Assembly (NCBI GenBank): GCA_025094145.1
Contig: JALLLS010000079.1
Location: 1 to 64,000 of the forward strand
Source: Spinellus fusiger
Taxonomy: Eukaryota > Mucoromycota > Mucoromycetes > Mucorales > Phycomycetaceae
Length of the DNA stretch: 64,000 nucleotides
Direction: 5' to 3'
How positions within the stretch are numbered: the stretch's first letter is position 1; each line of letters opens with the position of its first letter. The position numbers and the translations under genes were made by a program. Below the pieces are notes generated by a model. It was given only the letters and a program-made list of their open reading frames with translations. It did no database searches and had not been told where the DNA came from. This document shows, piece after piece, positions 51,461-61,958 of the stretch.

Positions 51461-52540
51461 CACACCAGGAGATTATTCTGGATTTTAAGCGGTGATTATC
51501 TTTCCTTTTATGTCGAAAAACGCATCTCTTATGGAATTGTGTTTAAAATCAAAAGGTTTGAAAGTATCTAAATTATTATTTCTTTTTGTGGATACCTCAC
51601 TATCAAATTGTATTATCAATAGAATATAGTGTTTATGAATAGAATTATTTATTATAATACTATAGATAATACTATAGTATGTACTATAGCTACTGCCCAA
51701 GTGCATTCCCTCATAACAATAGAATCCACACCCTGAAGGCCTTGTGCTTTATCCTTGGGAGATAAATAACTATGCTCAGGAGTATACCCTAGACAGCCTA
51801 GACAGTATAGAAGACCACTTGGTACTGACTTGAAAGGAGTCTTTATTTATTAACAATACAATGAGTGTCTTGTGGATTACAATGAGCTCAAGCCCAGATA
51901 AAGACACTGCTTACCTTTTTACCTCAAGAACAGCCTTTGGTAGTGTCTATCACCTCCTATTGTTTCTCTTTGTTAATAATATCACACTACCTTGCTTAGT
52001 TATGCTCATCTTGACAAACACTTGAGTGTTAAGTTGTATGGTTTCTGTGGGAAATAACAAAAGGAGGGAAATATAGTAACAAATAATAATTTCTCTCTCT
52101 CTATTCTGGTGAGGCATTTATCTTAGCCTCCACTCATAAAATTCACAAGTTAAACAATCTACACTCTATTTGCCTTAGGCCTAAAGTCCAGTATTAAACA
52201 CAATAATTAGTTCTCATTAAGCACCACTGTTAATACCAGTTACAATGAGATAATTGAGGTGATTATGAATATTGAGTCGATGAATGGCTATACTGTTCTC
52301 AACACAAGTGAGTTTGGTTCTATTTTCTGGACAATGACCACTAGAATTAACTCTATAAGTTCTGTAATACATCTTTCTTAAACATTTTTATACTGCAAAT
52401 ACTGTGGGCTTAAGGATAACATATTATGCTAAACAATAAATTCAGTGACTGAATTGTCATTTTGGAGTGATTCTGGATCTATTTTTTGTCTTTACAGCCA
52501 ATTCTATACTTTTTAATTGCAAAGTCAATAGCCATTGCTA
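51461..52540 (+). mobile_element. Non-autonomous TIR transposon copy D (right end missing), left arm of palindrome
   Basis: Starts CACACCAGGAGATTATTCTGG after TA and continues with the family interior up to '...AGTCAATAGCCATTGCTA'. It lacks the last roughly 130 bp, including the right TIR. The part from about 51620 onward matches copy E in inverted orientation nearly base for base. Confidence 0.85.
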
Positions 52541-52545
52541 GAATA

Positions 52546-53763
52546 CACACCAGGAGATTTTTGGGATATATAAGGAAATATCCTGAGAATAAAATTGCAA
52601 TATTCTTATGATTGGATAATGTGTTTTAAAATGCTTTTTCGCTGTCTAAATGAACTATTTCAAACTCTACTTGCCTGTTTTAGCAATGGCTATTGACTTT
52701 GCAATTAAAAAGTATAGAATTGGCTGTAAAGACAAAAAATAGATCCAGAATCACTCCAAAATGACAATTCAGTCACTGAATTTATTGTTTAGCATAATAT
52801 GTTATCCTTAAGCCCACAGTATTTGCAGTATAAAAATGTTTAAGAAAGATGTATTACAGAACTTATAGAGTTAATTCTAGTGGTCATTGTCCAGAAAATA
52901 GAACCAAACTCACTTGTGTTGAGAACAGTATAGCCATTCATCGACTCAATATTCATAATCACCTCAATTATCTCATTGTAACTGGTATTAACAGTGGTGC
53001 TTAATGAGAACTAATTATTGTGTTTAATACTGGACTTTAGGCCTAAGGCAAATAGAGTGTAGATTGTTTAACTTGTGAATTTTATGAGTGGAGGCTAAGA
53101 TAAATGCCTCACCAGAATAGAGAGAGAGAAATTATTATTTGTTACTATATTTCCCTCCTTTTGTTATTTCCCACAGAAACCATACAACTTAACACTCAAG
53201 TGTTTGTCAAGATGAGCATAACTAAGCAAGGTAGTGTGATATTATTAACAAAGAGAAACAATAGGAGGTGATAGACACTACCAAAGGCTGTTCTTGAGGT
53301 AAAAAGGTAAGCAGTGTCTTTATCTGGGCTTGAGCTCATTGTAATCCACAAGACACTCATTGTATTGTTAATAAATAAAGACTCCTTTCAAGTCAGTACC
53401 AAGTGGTCTTCTATACTGTCTAGGCTGTCTAGGGTATACTCCTGAGCATAGTTATTTATCTCCCAAGGATAAAGCACAAGGCCTTCAGGGTGTGGATTCT
53501 ATTGTTATGAGGGAATGCACTTGGGCAGTAGCTATAGTACATACTATAGTATTATCTATAGTATTATAATAAATAATTCTATTCATAAACACTATATTCT
53601 ATTGATAATACAATTTGATAGTGAGGTATCCACAAAAGGAAACAAATATTTAGATACTTGCAACCCTTTTGATTTTAAACACAGAGCCATAAAAGGGAAA
53701 AATTGGGACCCTCGTAAAAGAAAAGATGTATCACCGCTTAAAAGCCAGAGAAATCTCCTGGTG
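52546..53763 (-). mobile_element. Non-autonomous TIR transposon copy E, right arm of palindrome
   Basis: Complete copy in reverse: right TIR CACACCAGGAGATTTTTGGG at 52546 after TA, left TIR ...AAATCTCCTGGTG before TA at 53764-53765, 1218 bp. 52681-53610 is the near-exact reverse complement of copy D; the outer roughly 150 bp differ. No transposase. Confidence 0.87.
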
Positions 53764-53902
53764 TATAGGTTGCTATGGGTAGATGTGTTTCTGTGAATAG
53801 ATTTCTATGGATATACTGCTACAAGTACTAGCCAATCATTTACACTTTCTTGTGTGACATTTTCAGCCACCCTACCAATGCAGCGTCTTTCTCTTTCCAT
53901 TC

Positions 53903-54920
53903 ATGGCTGGAACGTAAGTAGTCAATGTCTCCCTTGAACTGCCTTTTCCATTAGTATCAGTGCTATCTATGAATATAAGAGAGTCTTAAGGATGTAGGAG
54001 AGAAAATTTTATTTGTAAAGAACAGTCCCATGCCACCTACCTCTCATAAGAACAGATACAACATACAAATAGTCATGACCAAGTATTCACTCTTATTCTA
54101 CCCTGTGTTTTAGTACTGTTCCCACTGCAGAACAAGTATGGGTCCCTGAGACTCTATTAAAGAAACAGAGAACAGATGAAAAGACAGCAACAGTGGCTGC
54201 TCAAAAGAAATCTGAACAACTCAAGGTAAAGTACCATTATCTATTCTAATTCTTATGTGTCATGGGTGCTTTTTTTTCTTCTTATAGGCAAAATCCCAAA
54301 CACGCAAAGACATTTTTAAGCGGGCAGACCATTATGTACGTGAATACAGACAAAAGGAACAGGATGAAATACGCATGCGTCGTATGGCAAAGAGTCAAGG
54401 CGACTTTTTTATTCCTGCACAACCCCAACTTCTGTTTGTATTGAGAATCAAAGGCATCAATAACGTATCACCCAAAGTACACAAAGTACTTGAACTCTTT
54501 CGTCTTCTCCAAATCAACAATGGTGTTTTTGTACGCCTCAACAAAGCCACTTCTAATATGCTACAACTGATTGAGCCCTTTGTCACTTATGGAAGTCCCA
54601 ATCTTAAGACAGTCAAAGAACTCATCTATAAGCGTGGCTATGGAAAAGTCAATGGCCAGCGCCTCTTTTTATCTGACAATGCCATCATTGAACAGGCACT
54701 GGGAAAGCACAACATTCTCTGTATAGAAGATATGATTCATGAGATATCCACAGTAGGAGAACACTTTAAACAGGTCAATAGTTTCCTATGGCCTTTCAAA
54801 TTGAGCAATCCTAGTGCCAAAGCATCCTGGCGCCCACAAAAGGCAAAACATTACGTCCAAGGAGGGGACAGTGGTGACCGAGAAGACGAGATCAATAGAC
54901 TAGTGCAGGCCATGAACTAA
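53903..54920 (+). CDS. 60S ribosomal protein L7 (uL30), divergent paralog B
   Basis: Exons 53903-53913 (11 nt, MAG plus two bases), 54114-54225 and 54288-54920 give 251 aa. Blocks are [94 protein letters not shown] and [14 protein letters not shown], matching paralog A along its length. Intron 1 sits at exactly the same place (after 11 coding bases) as in paralog A; intron 2 is extra. Codon use is much less biased than in paralog A, suggesting lower or conditional expression. It is too short for the biogenesis factor Rlp7, so a ribosomal paralog is more likely. It begins 140 bp after copy E of the transposon. Confidence 0.9.
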
Positions 54921-54963
54921 TAAAGTCACAATTCTGACTCAGTGCCTTTCTCTTTTCCTCTTC

Positions 54964-56106
54964 ATGACTATGTTACCAGACACAAGATTTCTTGTTAAGC
55001 TCTTCACAGACCCAAACATTTCACCTGCACTCTATGCACGGGAGCAGTTTACTAAGCTCACCCATCTGCAGGATGTTCGGTTAAAGGAGACCAGAGAGAC
55101 CAGAGAGACCGAGAAATCCAAAGAGACCGAGAAATCCAAGGGAGCCGAAAAGACAACCCCCAGCTTTACCATGACACACGCCACGAGTCGTCTAGTGCAG
55201 AATAAGAACCGATACAGCAACATTCTTCCCTTTGACTATAATCTTATTCAACTTAAACATACGCTTATTCCAGACGCTGCCATCTCAGGCAATGATTACA
55301 TTAATGCCAGCAAGATAGAGTCATTGTATGACCTTGACCGTCACTATATTGCGACTCAAGGACCCCTTCAGTCCACAGTAGCTGACTTTTGGCAAATGAT
55401 CCTAGAGCAAAAGTCGCGTGTCATTGTTAGTCTGACGCCAGAGATAGAATCAGGCCGTGAAAAGTGTGCTCGTTATTGGCCTGTGGATAATGAAGTTGTA
55501 AGAATCCCCATAACGGCTTCTCAAAGGACAGCCTCCTTCCACCAGACAGGCGGGTTCTCTATTCGATTGATGAATATTGAACCAGAGACCACTGCTGCCA
55601 ATGTGGACTGTGTTATTAGGGAGATTCAGGTGGCAGTGGTGAGTAAGCAGTCTAAAAACGCACAGGAGGTTGTGTGGGCCAGTAGCAATGTCTGTCATTT
55701 GTTGTTCCTTGAATGGGCAGACCACGGAGTTCCTCAAGAGACATCCAAAGTGGTTGCCTTGATTCGACTAGCAAATCAGTGTCAGCCCAAGAACGCAGGT
55801 CCTATGGTGGTCCACTGTAGTGCTGGGTGTGGAAGAACGGGGACATTTTGTGTGATTGACAGTGGACTAGAGTGGTTGAAGCAGTGTGCAGCTGCAAGTG
55901 AAGTCATGTCAGTGCAGTCACAGCAGTCAGATACCTCTGAATTATCTGAACTGACAGATCAAGATGTGGACCCAGTGTTTGAATTGACAGACTACTTCAG
56001 AACACAACGCACTACTATGGTACAGACACGTGACCAGTACCTGTTTTGCTACCAGGCCTTGTGGGAGGTCATGCAAAAAGAATACAACGAGCGTTCATGC
56101 CTATAA
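54964..56106 (+). CDS. Protein tyrosine phosphatase, classical, 380 aa
   Basis: Single exon. The PTP signature VVHCSAGCGRTGTF places the catalytic Cys at 285 and Arg at 291. Other family marks are KNRYSNILPFDYN (81-93), DYINASKI, YIATQGPL, FWQMI, REKCARYWP, the acid loop LEWADHGVP (251-257, with Ala where most have WPD) and QTRDQYLFCYQALWEV (Q-loop). An N-terminal lysine/glutamate repeat (RETRETEKSKETEKSK) is probably disordered. The fold is close to S. pombe Pyp and yeast Ptp1-type cytosolic enzymes, which dephosphorylate MAP kinases among others; which substrate applies here is not shown. The ATG is only 43 bp after the stop of RPL7 paralog B. Confidence 0.95.
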   Translation: MTMLPDTRFLVKLFTDPNISPALYAREQFTKLTHLQDVRLKETRETRETEKSKETEKSKGAEKTTPSFTMTHATSRLVQNKNRYSNILPFDYNLIQLKHTLIPDAAISGNDYINASKIESLYDLDRHYIATQGPLQSTVADFWQMILEQKSRVIVSLTPEIESGREKCARYWPVDNEVVRIPITASQRTASFHQTGGFSIRLMNIEPETTAANVDCVIREIQVAVVSKQSKNAQEVVWASSNVCHLLFLEWADHGVPQETSKVVALIRLANQCQPKNAGPMVVHCSAGCGRTGTFCVIDSGLEWLKQCAAASEVMSVQSQQSDTSELSELTDQDVDPVFELTDYFRTQRTTMVQTRDQYLFCYQALWEVMQKEYNERSCL

Positions 56107-59085
56107 GTCTTATTTTTCTATTTTCCAAAATGTTCATTGTAGATTATCATTGTTCGTTTGATACCAAAAAAGAAAAAGAAAAAGAAAAGCCATAAAAACA
56201 CACATTTTCTTCTCATGGGGCATTGTTCATCAAGGAAAATACAATGCAGCTTGTCTCATCTATCTATAATATAAACAAATGGTGTCAATGTGTTGCTATT
56301 GTTATCTACACTAGAACAAGAATTAAATATAAAAAGAATACGTTTATGGGATGTATTTCATTCATTCAGAGCCTAGAATGCTGATTCAATAAAGTTCAAT
56401 CCATTTCATTGATACTTATCTATAGAATGGTACACTCATTAAACAAACAAGCAAATAGTTCAGTCCATCAAAAAGACAAATAGAGAAATGAGTTTATTTA
56501 TCAAAGCATTAAAGATTCATCCGTATTTCATTGTGCATAGAAAACATAATCACAGGAATAAAGAATAGCCACCAAAGTTGTAAATATAAAAAAATGCCAA
56601 TTTATCCTATTACTGAACCCATAGAATAGAAGATGTAGGTATGATCAAAACACAGTGTGTATCAAAAGTAGCTAGCTTAGATAATAATGGATTGAGAGAA
56701 ATACCACATAGACACCTACCTTTACATAGTGCCTTGTTACAAGAATGGCTATAACCCGTGCACAATAAAAAAATACCCTTTTAAACGCATCAAAGAGGTG
56801 GTCTCCATGCGTCCTATGATAAATTAAAAGAAGAAAACAATGCTGTAATACAATGATAGCCGATGTCTACTCTTAATAACCTGCATAGATCCATGAAAAG
56901 AGTCTGTGTCATGGTTACATTTCTGTAGGCCTGTTTTATTGATGACTAGAAATGGCCCACTTGTCATTTTTATTTATATCAGCATGTGTTACCGGCATAA
57001 TAAACAAAGAGATTTCATCACCATCTTCAAGGTGGGGTTAGTTCTTTAGATAAAAAGAGAAGGTATGACCATGATGCCAATGTCGGTATTCATCTTGCAC
57101 TATTCTTGTAAATTGGGCCATTATTGTCTTGTAGTAAGCCATTGTATTTTATATTGGAATGAAAGAATTCAATGACAATCTAAATGATAATAATAATCAC
57201 ATACCAGTTCTGTTGATAAATTTCTCAGATCTTATGGCAGCACCACTCTAATTTACCAAAATAGTAAAATGTAAGTTCCATGTCATGGTCGTAAGCAGAT
57301 CATATCTATAATATCTTTCATGTTAAATCAAATACCAACATTAATAAACACTAATAAACATGCGCATAAGGAGAATAAGAATATACATATTTATTTATAA
57401 ATATATATATATATATATAAATAAAGAGCATGCGTTGCTTTACACCAAGGGTTGACAATGAATCGATCTGAGGCATGGTAGAAAAGTAAATGAAGAAAAC
57501 TATACGACTCAATGGATGTGTGTACAAGGGTCAATGAAACAAAAGAAGCAAAGTAAATAGCATTAGAAAATGGGCAAATCCGTGAGTACTGAATTCTAAA
57601 CAGAGTATCAACGCATAGGTAGAATGTAATAACTACAGGAACAGAAGGAAAGACGGACCGGGTTACTCTGAAAGGGAAGACAGGCACGCTATAGTGTCTA
57701 TGGAAAGGAGGGTTCAAAGTATATGTGTTACCATCATAACACAACTGATGGGTAGGACCATCACGGAGTTTATCTAAAGTATCCTCCTAAATCTAGTACT
57801 TGCCTGAAGGAAGCATTGTCGAAGCTGGATTTCTTCCTCCATACATCTCAACTGTTTGCCTGGCCAACTACCTAAAAAGAGAGGCGACAAACACTAACCC
57901 AATCAATGGAAAGACAAGCAGACCACTACAAATACAGTCCACCTCATCTTTCTATCAAGACAAGAAGAAGAAAGAGGACAGAGGAAAGACAAGAAGAAGA
58001 AAGAGGAAAGAAGAAACACACCCATAGATTCAAGTGGAACATGCATTGTTGTTGCATGCCAACAGCGCAAAAAGAAAGGTGGCAGTTTGTGAACCAGTCA
58101 AAAAGATACATTTGATCAAAAGTAGGGTCTCAATTCACCCTCTGTAGCATTGATATTGGATGTGGAGCTATAACAAGAGTGTAGCGTGCACACGCTTTTC
58201 TCTTTATTTAGAAGGAGAAAGGCCTTGTTATTTGACAATGAGCGGACTTGTTGTTATTTATGGATTGATGAGCATCTACTTCTGATTCTGTGGGCAAAAT
58301 GAAGTGGGTTGACAAGCCACTTGTATTAGGTTGCAAGGAGAGGCTAAGAGAGGGGTCCTACATGTGCTTTTATTCTTTATTTTTATTATTATTTTTATTA
58401 TTATTCTTATGGCGATCGATGGCATAAGAATCAATAGGAAAGGTAGAGAATGTAGATCAAAAAGAATTAAAAGAAACTCCCCTCATCTAACATACCTACA
58501 TATTATACAGGTACCTATTAGTACCTATTAGTGCCTATCAGTGCTTGTTAGTGTCCATTAGTGTCCATTATAACCTATCAGAACCTATTATAACCTATTA
58601 GTGTCCATCAGAACCTAAACATATCTATCTACACTTATGCATTTGCCTACATATCCATACTTACCTACATACATATTATGACCTTTCCCATTCGACTTCT
58701 CCACCTACATCTCGACCTTTACCTTCAATTCTCCCCTTTCTCCCCTCTTAAGTCTGTGTAGTTGCATGAAAATAGTTCTACTAGAGAATGAAAGGGCTAG
58801 TAGATGCAAGATTTTATTCCATATTAAGGGAGATATTTCCTTTCTTCTCCATCGGCTTATCTACTTCATTCCATTGTTCAGTTGAATTTTGCTTTGTTTC
58901 AACTTGTTTTATGTGCCTATTAAGAAACCCCCTTTTTTTTAATATTTCTTTTCCTCCTGACGATCTCAAGTCCAAGGTGAATCTCCCTTTTTCTATCTCT
59001 GGCTTTTTATAGAGAATAATTCTTTCTATTTTTCTCATATTTAAATACAAGCATTTTCTCTTCTTTAACACTCATTCTTTAAACA
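56107..59085. other. AT-rich intergenic region, about 3 kb
   Basis: No gene supported. (TA)n at about 57395-57420. 58501-58615 is a minisatellite of roughly 10-bp CCTATTAGTA / TCCATTAGTG / CCTATCAGAA units. The final part before 59086 is pyrimidine-rich and is the likely promoter and 5' UTR of the kinase gene. Confidence 0.5.
58501..58615. repeat. Minisatellite, about 10-bp units
   Basis: Ten or so imperfect copies of ACCTATTAGT-like units, with variants TGTCCATTAG and AACCTATCAG. Confidence 0.8.
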
Positions 59086-60273
59086 ATGTCTTTACCTATC
59101 CATTTATACGGCCCACACACCACCAAGCCTACCCTCCCACCTATCGCCATTCATCCTCATGCAGTTCATCCTCATGCAGTTCATCCTCATGCAGTTCATC
59201 CTTACACACTACCAAGTATCCAACCTTCTGTCAAACTGCCTCTCTCACCTCCAGTCACACCTCTTGAAACACAAGATCTCACTATTTCTGCTCAATCACT
59301 GATGCACCACAGACTTCACCCTGATTTTCTTTCTAAATATACTCTCGGAGAGGAGCTTGGTAGTGGTGGCTTTGGATTTGTTGTATCTGCTCGTGAGCGT
59401 CGTTCCGGCATTGAGCGTGCTGTCAAGTTCATTTTCCGTCACAAGGTACCTGCTCATGCCTGGGTGCGTGACCCCGAAGAAGGGCCCATTCCAATGGAGA
59501 TCTATGTGCTTAAAAACGTCCGTCATCCTGGAATCATTGGTTATGTAGACTCATACCAAGATGAATCATTCTTCTATCTTGTGATGGAGCTCCATGGCAC
59601 ACAATGGTCTTCTCCTCTTGAGTCTGGTGGTTTCTCTAATGGAGCACCCCACTCACCTGCTCTTTCACACACTTCTGATGACTCATACAACTCTTCTGTT
59701 GATTCTTCTATTGAGGAATACCCAAACCGTGTGTTTACTAGACGTACTTCATGTGATTTGTTTGAATGTATTGAGCGCCATCATAACTTTGAAGAATCAC
59801 TTGCCAAAAACATCTTCCGTCAAATTGTAGAATGTGTTGCTCACCTTGACACTGTTGGTATCTGCCATCGTGATATTAAAGACGAGAACATTGTCATTGA
59901 TGACAAGTACAAAGTAAAGCTCATTGATTTTGGCTCAGCAGTTATCTTACCTCACCATTACGGACAAGACAAGCCATGTTTATTCAACAAGTTCTATGGT
60001 ACTATTTCATTCGCCTCTCCCGAAATTCTAATGCGCCAAATGTACCGTGCCGAACCTGCTGAAATCTGGTCTCTAGGTGTACTTTTGTATACCATTCTAT
60101 TCGGAGAAGTTCCTTTCCATGACCCTCAAATGGCCATCTCTGGTCGATTTGCACAGTCAAAAATTAAGGTGTCTTCTGAATGCCTTCATCTCGTCTCGTG
60201 TATGCTGGAACGTTCACCTGACAAAAGACCCAGTATTCACCAGATCTTATCTCACCCATGGCTCCGCGATTAA
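59086..60273 (+). CDS. Ser/Thr protein kinase, PASK/PSK-like, 395 aa
   Basis: Single exon. Kinase domain about 85-393: Gly-loop GEELGSGGFGFVVSA, Lys114 (ERAVKFIF), HRDIKDENIVID (Asp263), LIDFGSAV (Asp281), then FYGTISFASPEIL and EIWSLGVLLYTILFGEVPF. The GSA after DFG, the GTI(S/Q)(F/Y)ASPE segment and Glu in place of Asp in EIWSLG are traits of PASK/Psk kinases, which couple nutrient state to glycogen and translation control. No PAS domain precedes the kinase, so only the catalytic half is represented. An insert of about 45 residues rich in Ser/Asp/Pro (172-217) splits the N- and C-lobes. The N-terminus has three HPHAV repeats from a 15-bp tandem repeat at 59150-59200. Activation-loop phosphorylation is not predictable. 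Confidence 0.9.
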   Translation: MSLPIHLYGPHTTKPTLPPIAIHPHAVHPHAVHPHAVHPYTLPSIQPSVKLPLSPPVTPLETQDLTISAQSLMHHRLHPDFLSKYTLGEELGSGGFGFVVSARERRSGIERAVKFIFRHKVPAHAWVRDPEEGPIPMEIYVLKNVRHPGIIGYVDSYQDESFFYLVMELHGTQWSSPLESGGFSNGAPHSPALSHTSDDSYNSSVDSSIEEYPNRVFTRRTSCDLFECIERHHNFEESLAKNIFRQIVECVAHLDTVGICHRDIKDENIVIDDKYKVKLIDFGSAVILPHHYGQDKPCLFNKFYGTISFASPEILMRQMYRAEPAEIWSLGVLLYTILFGEVPFHDPQMAISGRFAQSKIKVSSECLHLVSCMLERSPDKRPSIHQILSHPWLRD

Positions 60274-60477
60274 TTTCTCATTTTGCTTACCATTGGACCC
60301 CATCATGGCATTATCCTCTCTACTGCACTCATTGTTCCCCCTTGGTGCTATTTTCGAACATTCTGCATGTTTCTATTTTATTTTTTATTTTTCTATTTTT
60401 TATTTTTCTGCTTCCTAAGCTATTAATGCCGTGTTGACACCTTATTTATTGCACTTTTTCATCTATTCACACCCACC

Positions 60478-60516
<39 letters not shown>

Positions 60517-61958
60517 TTATGGTTATCTGCATTCCTAAAGCTTCAATTCTTTTTTTTGTTTAATCTTCAATCTTATGTCCCTTCTTTTTTCTTTTTTCTT
60601 TTTTCTTCTTTCAATTCATTATCATACCTTACCTTCTTTACGTACATAATTTAGTTATTTTCTTCTTGTAATTAGCCTCCTTTCTATTTTCCTTTTATCA
60701 TTCAGCTATATTATGCACTTTCCATTTCCACATTAATTTTCTGCTTAATTTCAATTCATTCATCTTTACAAAGAAGATAATGTGAAAGAGAGAAGGATAT
60801 AAAAAAAGAATCTTGTTCATGCTTGGTCGTGAGCCTTCATTTTTTATTTTTTATATTCTTCATTATTTCTCTTATCCTCTCTTTGCTCTTATAATTACTA
60901 CAAGTACTATAAACAATTAAAAAGGTCTATACGAGACATACATTTTAAAAAAAATATTGTAAACATTAAAGGCTTGAATTTTAATATTTCTACTCTACCT
61001 ACAATGATAAAATAAATTACTAATAGCAGCCTTTGTTAAAATGATCATTTATTCTTTATACCGGACATTAAATAGACATAAGCAGGTGAACTAAGGGTCA
61101 ATTATAGAGTATCATTGACCCAGGCATCCTATATTGTATTGTGAAGATAGCAATGTCAATGGTGTTATTCATGGTAATAACATTAACATTAATATTAGAA
61201 ATATTATTAGTATTAGTATTAGTATTAATAGGAGTATTATTAATAATGTCAATGTCAATATGAAATTAATCTTTATAATCCTCTTGGTATCAGTATTAGC
61301 AATATTAATCTTTCTATTAGTATTAATATTAATAATATTAATAATATGAATAGTATGAATAGTATGAATAATTGTGGCAATGACAAGAGTAGAATTAATA
61401 TCAGGCATAACTTTTTATAAAAATAACAATAATACTAATATTACTGGTAATTATATATAAATGTAGTTTTTTTTTAAAAAATAAATAAAACATAAACTAC
61501 ATACCTTTAATTTAATAATAAAAAAACAAGAAAAAAAACAAAGTCAAGACAGACACATATCCTTTTCTATCTTGTATGCATGCTGGACGCCAATTCAGTC
61601 TATTGTAACAGTCACACACTGTGACCTACTTTTCTTTCTGTGCTTCTAGTGACTTAGTTTATTGTAGAGTGGGCAAAGATGTGTCTATTGCATTCATGTA
61701 AAGAAGGTTATTGTTCTTACGCAGAACAATTCCAAGTCTATATGCATGCATGGAATAGATACAGGAGGGATATGTAGAATAAAAATATAAAAAAAAAAGA
61801 GAAAAAAAAAGAGACAGGGAAATGAAATGGATCTGCTATAACTCCACTGCTTAAAGCCACTGATATTCTCAAACATTCGCTATTTGAAATACTTCACTTT
61901 CTCTTAATCTTCAGCTCAACCTAGAATACTCTACTATTGTTCCTAAGCTTAGAGTGGA
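60274..61958. other. Intergenic, several microsatellites
   Basis: (CA)n(TA)n at about 60475-60517; pyrimidine-rich runs of TTTTTC at 60540-60610; (ATT/AAT)-type imperfect repeats at 61180-61350 that give Asn/Ile-rich chance frames. No gene seen. Confidence 0.6.

Noticed and set aside
57391..57744. 117-codon minus-strand frame
   Set aside because: Ends in a TA-repeat-derived Tyr/Ile run and shows no recognisable protein features.
61134..61408. Asn/Ile-rich frames on both strands
   Set aside because: Generated by imperfect ATT/AAT repeats.
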